This document shows, one piece after another, positions 63,868 to 64,000 of a stretch of DNA of 64,000 nt. Made by a program: the position numbers and the translations under genes. The DNA is from Trinickia terrae. GTDB taxonomy: Bacteria > Pseudomonadota > Gammaproteobacteria > Burkholderiales > Burkholderiaceae. The first letter of the stretch is position 1. Every line of letters begins with the position of its first letter. Location: positions 1-64,000 of the forward strand of contig NZ_SWJE01000012.1 in the NCBI RefSeq assembly GCF_005144415.1, written 5' to 3'. Below the pieces are notes generated by a model. The model ran no database searches and had not been told where the DNA came from. It worked only from the letters and a program-made list of their open reading frames with translations.

Positions 63868-64000
63868 TCAAACCGTCGCGATCAAGAACGACTCTCCGCT
63901 CGACGGCCTCAGGCCATCGGCTCTGCCATCAAAGTAGCGCTGAACCAGATCGGCCGTCGACACATGCCGCGCCTCGCCGAATCCCGCCTCGCGCGCCAGC
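63868..64000 (-). CDS. C-terminal end of a probable SAM-dependent methyltransferase (partial)
   Basis: Only the last 43 codons are inside the window; the gene continues past 64000. The translation LAREAGFGEARHVSTADLVQ and RYFDGRADGLRPSSGESFLI is typical of the C-terminus of class I SAM-dependent methyltransferases related to those annotated TIGR00027/LCMT-like in actinobacteria and Burkholderia. The call rests on this short tail and on the SAM-linked neighbour, so it is tentative. Confidence 0.6.
   Translation of the reverse strand, partial: LAREAGFGEARHVSTADLVQRYFDGRADGLRPSSGESFLIATV

Overview
The window is high-GC DNA with dense gene packing. Its gene content points to a beta-proteobacterium of the family Burkholderiaceae (Burkholderia sensu lato: Burkholderia, Paraburkholderia, Caballeronia or Trinickia). 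The main reason is a complete cepacian-type exopolysaccharide locus (bceA to bceK), together with cyo, wsp and Burkholderia-style hypothetical genes. I see no rRNA, tRNA, CRISPR array or intact insertion sequence.

Layout: (1) 0-2.3 kb is an AT-richer patch with the C-terminal end of a GH19-type lysozyme/chitinase-like protein (probable type VI effector), a secreted probable immunity protein, and a lolC-like gene scrap. (2) 2.3-6.6 kb holds a hypothetical gene, a Pat-type protein acetyltransferase and a divergent LysR regulator with an odd repeated-ATG leader. (3) 6.7-10.6 kb is cyoABCD (cytochrome bo3 quinol oxidase) on the minus strand, with a terminator and an FNR/ANR-like box. (4) 11.7-15 kb has a chemoreceptor and prfC. 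(5) 15.0-30.7 kb is the exopolysaccharide locus: bceB-K on the minus strand and bceA divergent on the plus strand. A 661-bp inverted-repeat element sits between bceC and bceD. (6) 30.7-38 kb has a gene with a transposase N-terminal domain but no catalytic domain, a DUF3501/Fe-S/rubrerythrin operon, a TetR regulator and a DUF898-M48 pair. (7) 38.0-50.4 kb has a second copy of the inverted-repeat element, siaABC on the minus strand without a recognisable siaD, and a complete divergent wspABCDEFR operon behind a sigma-28-like promoter. (8) 50.5-55.4 kb is small accessory genes: an unknown protein, a VOC protein, an internally deleted WYL regulator, a pantothenate-synthetase-like protein, and YbiU with an AraC regulator. 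(9) 55.6-61.8 kb is an autotransporter heptosyltransferase directly upstream of a very large AIDA-like autotransporter. (10) 61.9-64 kb has a NYN-LOTUS protein, a SAM hydrolase-like protein and the end of a methyltransferase.

The common theme is surface life. The window combines an exopolysaccharide factory with its tyrosine kinase/phosphatase pair, two biofilm signalling modules back to back (Sia partner switch and Wsp surface sensing to cyclic-di-GMP), and a predicted glycosylated adhesin. The least explained items are the siaABC/wsp arrangement lacking siaD, the two mosaic inverted-repeat elements placed beside siaC and inside the bce locus, the transposase-derived gene next to bceA, and the repeated-ATG leader of the LysR gene.
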